From Serendipita indica DSM 11827 (Eukaryota > Basidiomycota > Agaricomycetes > Sebacinales > Serendipitaceae), in the NCBI GenBank assembly GCA_910890315.1, contig CAJVGD010000002.1, positions 2,356,001-2,420,000 on the forward strand: a DNA stretch of 64,000 nucleotides, written 5' to 3'. Positions 44,922-55,284 of the stretch are shown here, in pieces; position 1 is the stretch's first letter; each line of letters begins with the position of its first letter. The position numbers were made by a program, and so were the translations under genes. The notes beneath the pieces were generated by a model that saw nothing but the letters and a program-made list of their open reading frames with translations, ran no database searches and had not been told where the DNA came from.

Positions 44922-47900
44922 ATGACGACCGCTGGCAATAAACTCTTAGAGCAACGAGAAGATGAGAAGGCGAGGATATTCAAATCCTGGTGCTCCGAAA
45001 ATGGGATCGTGATTCATCCTGGCCTTTCGCTCGTGTTTCCTGCCACAACGTGGACATGGCCGTACGTGTTTGGCTGCTTGGAGACATCCATAACAAGACT
45101 GAAGACGATTAATGTTCCTATCGACTTGATCATATTGTAAATTTCGGGAATTTTGTAGCCAGGCTCCTCCAATCTTTCCGGCGCTCAAGCCGACAAAGTT
45201 AGCGCCCCTAGTTGATTACGAAGACGAAGAAGATTCTGTTCTTATCAATCCTCCGACAATCGCGGAGTTGGCGTATTCCCGGCGTGACGAGAACGGCGCC
45301 ACGACCTTTGGCATGGGCTTGGGCGGCGAAAACTTCAGCGACGGAGGCGACGTCGGCACTGCGTCATTGTCGACGACAGGAAGAGGATTAACAGTACGCG
45401 CACGCAGTCCCATCGGTCGCGGCACGACAGGCAAGTCTAATTCTACCCTGTCCAGCGCCACGGAAACCGCGCTTTTTTGCATATTCTTCGCCAGTTTCTC
45501 GAATATTGAGCTAGGCGGAGAATGGTGCCGTTCTTGGCCTAAAAATTATCCTCGGCATCCCCCTCGATTGGATGTCGTCAATCTAGAATTATTGGGGCTA
45601 TGGTGCACTGACTTGCACAGTGCTCTTCTAATCATGCTCTGTGTGCCAGAACCAGACTAGATTTCTCCATGATACCCATCCCCTTTGGTCAATAGGGGGC
45701 TTCCGCTCGTTGAGCCTTTGCACCCCGTGATCTCCGTCCAGAACGCTATAGGCAATTATTACTCTTGGTAAACGGGGCTCTCCGGACTGCACGCGGTCTG
45801 TTTTGAATTTGGCCACGGGTAGCGCTTCCGACAGCCAACTCTGGCTAATGCCGTGTTCGTTTCACTGTTCAAAACACGGCGGAGCAGATCCTAACGCAGG
45901 GTTATCTGGTGCATCGTGCCTTGCGGGCGCTGAGTTGGTACGGTTGTTAACTGGTGACGGAGTTTCAGAGCCTTGATGCATTATTCGAACAACTTGGTCG
46001 CCATCAAACAGAAAAGGGCTCATTCTTTGAATACTTTTCGGTTGAGCCCGAGGCATCTTCGTCGATCTCTGGCCCCGCCCTATGTCCGCTACGTCGGTGC
46101 ACGAATTAATAAGCGTACATCCGCCCGGCGCGCGTTCAAAAATTGAGCGCTATCTTTGACTCCCACGGACGAGGCCCTGCCATCAATTGCGCGTTCTCTT
46201 TGATGGGCAATTCATTTGCGTCTTTGCAACGGTATGGTTACTGACTATGTGTCCAGTGGTGCAAATCCCGAATACAGCCATCCTCTCTTATAGAAACGTG
46301 TTTGGAGCTGAAGCAGGTCCACACCGCCCAGCTCGTATGTCAACTTGTCTAGTTTGTTGATCACACATTGACCGTTCTCAAATTTGACCATCTCGAACGC
46401 GGTGCATGCGTACATATCCCTGACTTCGTGATTGCACATCTCTCAAACCACAGAAGCACTTCCACAGCGGCTAAAGAAGATTGATCTACCACTACTTCAT
46501 CGCCCGCAGCGCTCAGCTGCGACAAGTTCATTTCCCGATGCCGAGGGAGAGGATGCCGCTGCTCCATATGGTGCGCTGTCCAATTCAAAACGACCGAGCT
46601 GGTCCAGTGCAAATGAAGAGGCTGTAACGGCGCAGCGACAGGATGCGAACTTGGCTCTGGCGCTAGCCTTATTGAACGAATCGTGCGTCCATCACAACCC
46701 GCGGAAGTCCGGTGCTTATTGATATTCCTTTTTTCTTTTTTTCTTCGTAAACTCTTCCTTATTTGTTTTTCTCGCACGTCGGATGATGACGACTCGCCGA
46801 CGATGCGGGGGATTCAATGACTACTACCGATGATCCATAACTGTCTCACGGAGGTTTACTAATAGACGCAAGGGATCTTCTTCGCGATGGTTTGGCTATC
46901 TACAGTCATTACCTGACCAAGAACCGCCGCTCGCCATATTTTGGCACGATCACCCTGAAGGCGCGGCTGCCTTGCGTTGTATCAGAGGAACCCAACTGGA
47001 CCGTCGACTGAGGTCCCGTGGTACTGAGGCTCAACTAGTATGTGGCTCGAAATGGCTCTTACGTTTCAGATCCTCATTTCGCCTAGTAGACATCCATCCG
47101 GCAGTATTACGAGACTTTTATCAGGGATACCTATCAAGCCACTTGGCGGGAGTTTCGACGTGCATATGTGCTCGTGAGCTCTCGCGCGTTTTGGGTGGAC
47201 ATCTATCACGGGTTGGCACTCGTACCAGTAGCAGACGCATTTAACCACACAGAAGAGAACCATGTTCATCTCGAGGTGCGCAAATCCAAAAAAAAAAAAA
47301 GGGCATAGGATTAGGTTGACTCCCAGGTAGACTGATTGGTACGTCTGTGCGACTTGTGGTTCGCTAGACTCGTGCAAACATGATGAAGACGAGACGGAAC
47401 CGGAAATTTCCTCGCGATCGAGGACGTCGACGGCCGCACGGATCGAGCACACATATGACATGGTGGCGGAGCGAGCCATTGCAGCCGGCGAGGAAGTCTT
47501 TAACACGTACGACTCCCACGGTATCAGCAATGTTGAGCTTCTTTACCGATATGGGTTCATGCTCGATGGAAACGCGCGAGACGCCGTGGAGTTTGACGAA
47601 AACGAATTGTCTGCAGTTTTCGTCTGGAGGAAATCACTTGGCTATGACAAAAAAGAAGGTGATATGCGGAGAGATAAGCAGATGGAACGATTTGGCCAGC
47701 AAGCCAGGATCGCCACCACACATTCGCCTGCACCTGCAGTGCTACTTCTACCCTCAACCTCTGAACGACCTACCAGTACCTCGCACCATCACTCTAAACG
47801 CTTAGCAGGCGAGTCATCATCGCCACCATCACCACGCGTTTGTGGGCCATCGGTCGCACCTCGACCAACACCTCGACGAGTGGATGTAGTCATTGATGCG

Positions 47901-49144
47901 GTGCGAGCGTTGTTCAAGGATGCCGATCTCGTGCAACGGCAATCCAACCCTCCATCCAACCTCTGCTCGTCTTCGACACCGTCTACCCAGCTCGATCCAG
48001 CCAGGCGTCTCGACATGCCTAATCCATATGAGGACTGGTGGGGAGAAAAGGGAGTGAATTTAGGGAGGGCGACAAGTCGGGATACGTGGCCTAGAGCTGC
48101 GCGTACGTCTACCGTTGGAGCCGGGCCCGCAGGTGTATTTAGAGATGAAATTACTGGGGATCGTCTTCCTGTGCTTCCGTGAGTAACCCGTCTACCCTTT
48201 TTTTTTCCTTCTTGGAATTCTGACAGAGTGGACGCAGGTCCATAGCTACTATCCTCCCCGAGCCCGACGCGGACGGTGGGCCTCGCAGTCACGACGGAGT
48301 GATCGGGAACGAAAGTGCGCAAGAAGAAGGATTCTCGTATGCGATAGACGCGGATGGTCTGGCTTCGCATAGGTTGTGGACCCGCCTCGTCGTGGAAGCG
48401 GTTTGCATCTTGGATTGGACAGGGTCACCAGAAGGTATCTCTCACCACCCTCTATCGACCAATCTTTTGCATGAGAGTCACTATGATACGCCACAGGGTA
48501 TGGGTGGCGAGACTGGTCTAGGTCCGAGATCGCACCAGGGTCGGAAAGCGTCGAAAGAAGAACAGCAAGCTCGGGTACTGGATGCATCCAAACAGGGTTT
48601 TGAAGAGACCCTGTCGAATGTAGGATTCGCGTTCGGAGATGGACTGCCGGCGACGGTGAGAACCAGGGTCCGCGAGGAAGACGAAGGAGGTTTGGATGGG
48701 AATCGTCCAACTAAGAAACGACATACTGCTTCGGCTGATTCGTGCCATTACCAACCCCTTCCGACGCACACGGTGCGCGACGAGAACCAGGTCGGGAAGC
48801 GGGAGGATGTCATAAATGGAAACAACAACCGAGGTCGCGAAGACGAGGACCGAGAAAGTGACTATCAACTGCTCAAAGTGGAAGAGAGTTACCAAGACAT
48901 GGCGAGACTGGTAGGCGAGATGATGCTCGAGCTTTGCACACGTCGCCTGGACTCGATGGCGGACGAAGACGAACTGGAAATACGTTTATCAAGAGTCTGT
49001 ATGTCGGGTACTATGGCGCTAGCAACGTCCTATGTCCGCAACGAGCGGGCGATATTATTAGCGTGCAAAGCTCGGTGGCAGGCTTTCGTGTCTGACGAAG
49101 AAGATGCTTTGAGCGAACTAGGGGTTCCATCAGATGGCCTCTGA
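44922..49144 (+). CDS. SET-domain protein methyltransferase (SETD6/Rkm-like), 5' structure unresolved
   Basis: The SET core is convincing: VVQIPNTAILSYRN, NLALALALLNE, RWFGYLQSLPDQEPPLAIFW, SIRQYYETFIRDTYQATWRE, FWVDIYHGLALVPVADAFNH running into TEENHVHLE (the NHxE cofactor motif), DWYVCATCGS and GEEVFNTYDSHGISNVELLY ending in RYGF. The protein should methylate lysine on a ribosomal or other protein. Downstream sequence is long and charged, ending at 49142-49144. The first exon (44922 on) gives FKSWCSENGIVIHPGLSL, the normal family start. About 1.1 kb of unrelated sequence then intervenes, the frame changes near 45027, and no GT donor fits after GDIHNKT. The 5' part may be damaged, or an exon is missed. 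Confidence 0.75.
45143..46256 (+). other. 1.1-kb intervening sequence with a gene-fragment-like exon
   Basis: Between the first and second recognisable SET-gene exons lies a stretch that contains one open exon from 45182: APPIFPALKPTKLAPLVDYE, then DEEDSVLINPPTIAELAYSR. It is preceded by a good acceptor (TTTTGTAG). It resembles the acidic C-terminus of PP4 regulatory subunit 3, but this match is from memory and weak. No terminal repeats were found. It could be a captured gene fragment or a large intron. Confidence 0.35.
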
Positions 49145-50086
49145 ATCTGTTCGTCGTCTCCCCTACTGGTTTCAATAAACCCGCGCTGATCCACCGAAGC
49201 ACGTCTGATAACCCCCCCGCCCCCTTGCGGCCGTTATCTAGGCCACTCTGATGGCTCTATGGTCCCAAGTATGATGATCTTATATCATCATTATCTAAAA
49301 CATATGCCATTAAGACGAAGAAGGACTTTTCTTCTTTCGAGCTTTCACACACACACTTCCAAGTTGATGGAAATAAAATTAGCTGTGGAGTGAGCTCTTG
49401 TGCTGTTGGCACAATCGCTTGGGAGTTGCGTTGGCCAAGTCGGCTGCTTCTGAGTCGCCAAGAACTAGACTAAAAGCTCCGAACGAACTACTATCGTAAA
49501 AAAGCAACGTCCAACAACGGGATTCACATGCATCAATGGTCCTCGGTAGTGGCTCACCTGTCGAAGAGGAGAAGGGGTCCGTCTAGATGTCCGGTCTGGC
49601 CAAAGTGCTGGCAGCGTGCTTATGGCCGAGCTAAATGTTGAGATATTACGTGAGAATTGTGACTTTTTGTGCTTGGATGGTGTCCGACGGAGTTTGCGTA
49701 AAAGTCTCGATGGTAAGTGGACGGTGGACATTGGGATCTCCAAGCCACAAATTAAAAGAAAAAAGCTGGTAAGCCGAACAAGGTAGAAACACAACAGCTC
49801 AGCGGTCAGGCGGGCGCTCGTATGCGGTGGTGGCTTGACGTGCGACATGTCGAAAGGCCATAGGTGACATCCGCACATAGCGAGACACCGGTGCAAAAAG
49901 TATCAGTGTAAACTATTTTGCCAGAAGCGTGGATAGAGACATGTACATATGAAAGTAGATGATAGTCTATTCCATCGGGAGCGAGGCGAGCGACACTGGG
50001 GGGGGCTGACGAGAGCGGGATGAGTGACAGTAAGGGGGGATATTGATAATCACTCTCCGATAGGTTAAACTGAATGTCCATCCAGG
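49145..50086. other. Region without a recognised gene
   Basis: These 942 bp are downstream of the SET gene. Minus-strand open frames at 49465-49896 and 49806-50090 look like chance. A C-run and other simple sequence occur near 49210 and 49998. Confidence 0.4.
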
Positions 50087-50443
50087 TCAAAGAGCTGATG
50101 AGTAACGCACTCTTGTAACATTTTCTTTGTGAGTGCCGACTGTGCCGTTCTCGTCGTAATAGATCGTAGAGGATGGGAGTTTGCAGGGGGCCGACGTGGC
50201 AATGCTTAGATCAAGCGGCGGACATTGGGCGAGCGCATAGACCGGATTTGGCAAGAGGAAAGGAGGAAATGGTAACTGAATAGGTGTTCTGGATTCCGCC
50301 GGCGAGTGTGATGTAAACGGAAGGTGATCGAGGCCCACACAGACGTCGTCGCTCCAGCTCTCGGGAAATGCCTTCTGTCCCTTTTGCCAATTCAGCTCAC
50401 AACCGCCCAAGCTCGCAGCAGCCGCATATAACGCCCTGTGCTC
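50087..50443 (-). CDS. Candidate exon of an unknown minus-strand gene
   Basis: The reading frame is LEHRALYAAAASLGGCELNW, then QKGQKAFPESWSDDVCVGLD, ending KENVTRVRYSSAL at the stop 50087. It is preceded by a strong intron end: branch-like TGACTAAC then GAACAG. No convincing first exon with an ATG was found, because the divergent low-complexity gene begins at once. It may be a truncated or misread gene. Confidence 0.3.
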   Translation of the reverse strand, partial: EHRALYAAAASLGGCELNWQKGQKAFPESWSDDVCVGLDHLPFTSHSPAESRTPIQLPFPPFLLPNPVYALAQCPPLDLSIATSAPCKLPSSTIYYDENGTVGTHKENVTRVRYSSAL

Positions 50444-50519
50444 CAGCTGTTCGAGTGTTAGTCACTCCCCCCCTTCGTTACTACTACGACTCCTCCGACT
50501 CCTCCTCGTAGCCGCTGCA

Positions 50520-50937
50520 ATGGCCTATAGCTCGAGCTCTAGCATGCAAGACCTGTTCTATATGGACAGTGCACCTATCCCATCCACGTCGACCTCGACG
50601 CCCTCGACGCGCTTTACTGTCGACTATGCTCCCCGCCCAAGGTAATAATAATATGGCCTCTGAGCTTTGCAGTCGCGCTGACATCTCCCCCAGTCCGATC
50701 CACAACTGGTTGGCCGCCCACCGACCGTATCTGCCCCATGACGAGCCCGCTTCATCGTGCTCGACCCCGCGCTCTGCCTTTTCCGACGACGAAGAGTCAG
50801 AGTCTGAAGATGAATATGAACAAGAGAGCAGCAGTGACGAGTCGGAGCAAGACGAGCGGGAAATGATCTTTCTGCGCCCTCGACGCCATGGCTCTGCCTC
50901 GCCCTTTGCCCGCTCGTCCTCTGAGCTCGCGTCTGCC

Positions 50938-50976
<39 letters not shown>

Positions 50977-51546
50977 CAACACACGCAAACTTCGTTCAAG
51001 TCCTGTATTGCCAACTCAAAAGGCAAAGCAGTCCAACTCGCCACGGATGATCGCTGCCCTCGCCTCGTATCGCCCACGACCAGCACAACCGATTGTCGAC
51101 CGTGTACAAGCAAGTGGTACCTCTTCATTCGAGGCTGCTCCTTGCACCTCGCACTGGTCATCAGACGAGGAAGACGATTCAGACGAGTACGAGCGCCGAC
51201 CCCGTGGACGTTCCTATAGGCGAAGGAGCACACTCCGCCCAGAAGACAACGACGAGGCGCTATGGACTGTCGCTCCTCATGAGCTCTGTACGCTCGAAGA
51301 CGAGGACGATGAGATGCCAGGCCTGTACGAGGGCAGCTCGACCGCAGCCTGCCCATCCCCATCTCCCCTTCCCCCCTCCGCCACCCATACTTTGATCCCA
51401 GTCGGGACGACGTCTCCATCGTTCTCTCCACCACCGAGCAGCCCATCTCGTCCCCCCAGGACACAAAAGCCGCTCGCCAGGTGTTCCAAAAAGGCCAAAG
51501 CTTTTACAACGGCTGGTTGCACGAGTACGTCGCTGCACACCACTGA
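50520..51546 (+). CDS. Low-complexity Ser/Asp/Glu-rich protein with a polyQ tract
   Basis: Exon 1 encodes MAYSSSSSMQDLFYMDSAPI and VDYAPRP. An intron ending at about 50694 joins to SPIHNWLAAHRPYLPHDEPA, then DDEESESEDEYEQESSSDES and 13 glutamines. After the polyQ tract the likely coding frame changes (SNSPRMIAALASYRPRPAQP, SSDEEDDSDEYERRPRGRSY, HELCTLEDEDDEMPGLYEG). It changes again before FDPSRDDVSIVLSTTEQPIS and ARQVFQKGQSFYNGWLHEYV, which stops at 51544-51546. No normal intron explains either shift. Repeat slippage, sequencing error in C-runs, or a decaying gene are all possible. The family is unknown. Confidence 0.5.
50941..50979 (+). repeat. (CAG)9(CAA)4 microsatellite
   Basis: Nine CAG and four CAA units in a row encode Gln in one frame and Ser/Asn in the next. 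It sits exactly where the coding frame of the surrounding gene seems to change. Confidence 0.95.
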
Positions 51547-53775
51547 TTCCCCCCCTCCATCACTCCACTCTCCTTCTCGCATCAAAATCTTTCTCATAGA
51601 CGGGGTCATTGTCTGGATTGACCCTCCTCCCATTATTGCCAAATGGACTGCCCACCCACATCATCTTCATGGATCTCCCTCGTCGTTCTATGTACCAACA
51701 TCACGCCTCTCTCGCATATCTAGTAGCACCAGCAGCCCATTTTTACGTGCAATCACAACCCTCATAGCTATATTGATGGAACCGGTATCCACCGCCGCGC
51801 ATAGTACCCAACTTGTTCTTTTTCTTGCTGTCAAATGCCATGCATTTTTTTCTTGGAATATCGCGTGTGTGTGCAATTAAGCCTTGAGAATTCTCGTCTC
51901 CAGCGTCGCGACCTTCGAAACCCTAGACTTCTCCCGAAAAGACGCATTCTCTCAACTCGTGCCGGAGAAGGAGTGTTCAAGGGGACGGTACCGACTTTCC
52001 TTTTCGTGTGAGTCTTTCGATGCCTTTCTCTCTCTCTCACTCGTCCCCATTGCAATTGCCGACCTCGATGTCGCTTTCAAAACTGTCGATGCATAGTGCA
52101 TATACCACCCGGGGTTTGAATTCACATTTTGGTACAAATTCCTACGATCTGGACATGCGAATCCTTTGCGGCCTTTTCTCACACGGGGCGATGGACAGGT
52201 CCTCTCGGTGATGAAATCCATGACGAGCAGAGTTAAGGGGGAACGCGATGCGTAACACGATGCCCTTAGGACAAATGCCCTTTAGTCACACCTGTCGGCC
52301 ACTCGCTCGGTCGTCGAGGTGACCTTGATGTGCATACAAAGGAGCTCGACCATGTATGACCGAGCTCGCGAACAGGTAAACGCCATGCTCATGATGGGGT
52401 TGTGTGTGTGCCTAGTTGTGGGGCAATACCTTGCGGCCGAACAGCAGAAGTCGTCGTATTGTGAGATGAGATCTGTTGGCCACCGCGTCCGCCCGTGCGC
52501 GTAATAGCGGCAAAAAGTCACCGTCGACGGTTTAGAGACCGTGAAAAGAGGGATTCATTCATTCATTATTCCAATGGTGGGGGTTTTTTTTGGCATCTAG
52601 TGCACTACGAGCATATGGACTGGATCCACCACGCCTCCACTTGGTCGCATCTCACTCCACAATACCTCTCATAAGAGCCTAGGTCGACCAAGACCCTCTC
52701 GGCAGCGTCTCTCAGCACTCGGACTCGCTCGGCAACAGGCCTAGGTGCCTCCGACTCGGCACAGGGTATTTGATCTTCCACCGCCGCCAACAAAACTTGC
52801 TGCTGTTGGGGCCCAAGGGATATGAGCCATTTTCCAAGAATATCTTGCTTGGTAATAACGAGCGAGGCAACGATAGCAAGTTTGCAACTCGTTTCGACCA
52901 AACTTCCCAGGCAGGGCCAACACCCGCTTTCACCTTTGCGTCTTAGTGCTCCCGGCGGAGCGGAGCCTCGACGGCAATGCCCGAACCATTTGATTCTTTT
53001 TTGACCTGAAATCGAACACTCAACTCTTTGGGCACGGGGCCGGACCCTGCCATCGCTTGTCGTCTTCTAACTCGAAACTTTTTTTTTAGGGTTGATTCAT
53101 CTAGACCAGTCTCGTCACGACTTTGTGCCCCACTATTTCATTTCTATCGTATTTCATTCCATCGCGCGACAAAAAAGAAGAGGGGCAATCCGTGGAGCCC
53201 CGTCGCATTGCACCGTTGCCGCCTGAATGGCGTGGCGCACAGTCTCGAACAAAAACCCCTCATACCCCTCATAACAGGTACAAAGAAGAAGAATTTTTCT
53301 CCTAAACAATGCTGGTTTTAGTACGAAAAGGCGCGCACTGCAAGCTTGATTAGTCGATCGAAAACGGCGGGTCGGGAGTCGGTCTGACATAGGACTGGTT
53401 AATCAACCATGACGGAACCGTGCGTGATCGATTCGTCGCAAAGAAGATGAGAATGTCATCACTGTCGAAACATGGTCGGCCCTCGGGTTTCACACTGCTG
53501 GTCGACTTTGACCCGCCTCTGAGGCTGGTACGCCATAATCGAGAGGCTGGATGGGTACGTCTTCGTCACCGAATGTTTCCCTTGTTGCTATACGTGAAAT
53601 TCTAGACACGTTCGACTTTGGGGGTTTCGGGCGGGGATGTCGCTGGTCAGCTATGCAACCCGTTCCCTCTCCAAAAAGGGGGGGCCACGAGTTGCTTTCA
53701 GAGCCTTGTATGTTCTCTGTGCCAAATAAGCAAATAGTAGACTGAAGCGCATAGGGACGAGGCGACCCTCTTCCT
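51547..53775. other. Region with no secure gene
   Basis: These 2.2 kb hold only one open stretch worth noting, the minus-strand frame at 52605-52901 listed separately. The remaining open frames overlap on both strands without family features. Confidence 0.35.
52605..52901 (-). CDS. Candidate C-terminal exon, unknown function
   Basis: The frame reads GKWLISLGPQQQQVLLAAVE, PRPVAERVRVLRDAAERVLV and ends CDQVEAWWIQSICS. The helical, balanced composition looks coding, but no upstream exon could be joined and no family is recognised. Confidence 0.25.
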   Translation of the reverse strand: MVETSCKLAIVASLVITKQDILGKWLISLGPQQQQVLLAAVEDQIPCAESEAPRPVAERVRVLRDAAERVLVDLGSYERYCGVRCDQVEAWWIQSICS

Positions 53776-54090
53776 CTATGTGCCAGGAATCACACCCCTT
53801 ACTTTGACGCGCCATTTCTGACCTATCACATAGCGCCCCCTCTTGGCTAATTTCCGATGACCATGTCCACCATCGTACAAAAGAACTGATGGTACTCACC
53901 TTTGGGTTCGTCAAATACAAGTTTCTCTGTCAAGAACATGCGGAGACTGGAACGACCCCATTGCGATTGGCAAATAACAAATGTGCATCTTGCCGTCCTC
54001 ATCCAAACAGCGCAAAACGAACCCCAAACGAGGCATGATCGACAGCTTGGCCAAACGATTAGGGACTTGTGGAAAAAAAAACGGACTCAA
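53776..54090 (-). CDS. Candidate spliced 3' exons, unknown function
   Basis: A minus-strand frame SSLRMFLTEKLVFDEPK meets a GTGAGT donor near 53902. An acceptor ending GATAG continues GQKWRVKVRGVIPGT to a stop at 53776. Two upstream frames stay open (one with KLSIMPRLGFVLRCLDEDGK), so the rest of the gene cannot be assembled with confidence. Confidence 0.3.
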
Positions 54091-55284
54091 TCGCGCTACG
54101 AAATCTGAGGGATTGTGTTGGAGGCTGGCGAGGGACGGCGTCCTGCAGGGATCATCAGGATCTCACTTTACAAACGAGGCGGAACGAATCAATGTTTTTG
54201 TTTGACCTGGCGACCGCAATGTGGCGTCTGTCGAATGCGAGCGCTCGTCTACGGAGAGATCAAACACCGGGTTCGTCGACAACCAAAGTCCGACCAGGAA
54301 ACGACAATATCCGAGCACGAAAGAGCGGAGCACTGCACTGCATCGCTTGTTAGTAAACGTATGAATGATATCCATCCAGCCGTCTAAGCGACCAGGAGCG
54401 GAGGTGACCTTGGGTGCGGTGTTCAGAACTGGACAGTAGAGAAGAGACTCTGAAAGTGAGCATATGTCGAGAGCGAGACAAATTTGACATCGTTCCGCGT
54501 TCCATAGTGTCAAGGAACGCATCCAGCACGCCACAATTCGGGTCCCATAATCGTAACTCTTCTTTTCAAATATATACAAGTTACCCAACGAATGGATTCA
54601 ACTCTTGTGCAAGAGCTATAGCGAGCAGCGAGCAGTCATGTCAAGTTTATCTCACGCTGTCGCTCCGAGGCATGGGCGCGCGTTCTCGTTTGCATGGTCC
54701 CGTCCTCATGTATACGGTCTGGCCTCGTCGCTCGGTCTCGGCCATACACAGGAGGAGCCGAAGAGGACCTGATGCTTTCGGCAACTTGCACTGTGTACGT
54801 ACAGCGAAACAGGGAGCGGTGTCTATGATCGTCCGGGGGGGGATAGAGTATGACAAATTCATCTCCGTTTTCCTCCTCCTCTCCACCTCAAGAAGGAATC
54901 GCTATTGCTATTTCTGCTTGCTCGGGGGCGCACCGTCTGACAAATTGGATGGCGGCATTGCTGTATGGGAGTCCCCAATGTGTCAATGATCTCTATCGGC
55001 AATCATTTCACTGCACTGATTCGATGGTTGAGCGCTCATCGTCCTCCCACCTGGTTGGAATTCATTTCACCGCTTGCAACCGGACAGATTTGGAACTTGC
55101 TGGCAAGGTACACACGCGGAATTGTTTTCGAAAGACGAAAAAATGAAAATGAATTGGCTTGTTAAAATGCGGCTAGTGAGATTCAAAACATAGGGGATGA
55201 GCCTGTCTTGAAATCCATTACTATTCTCGTCTGCTCTACTCTCAAGCAGACCATCAGGTACTAAATACAAATTTTTCTTGCCAT

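Noticed and set aside
50484-51464. 326-codon minus-strand open frame with poly-Cys
   Set aside because: Poly-Cys mirrors the CAG repeat on the other strand, and the rest lacks structure; the plus strand has a start exon and splice sites.
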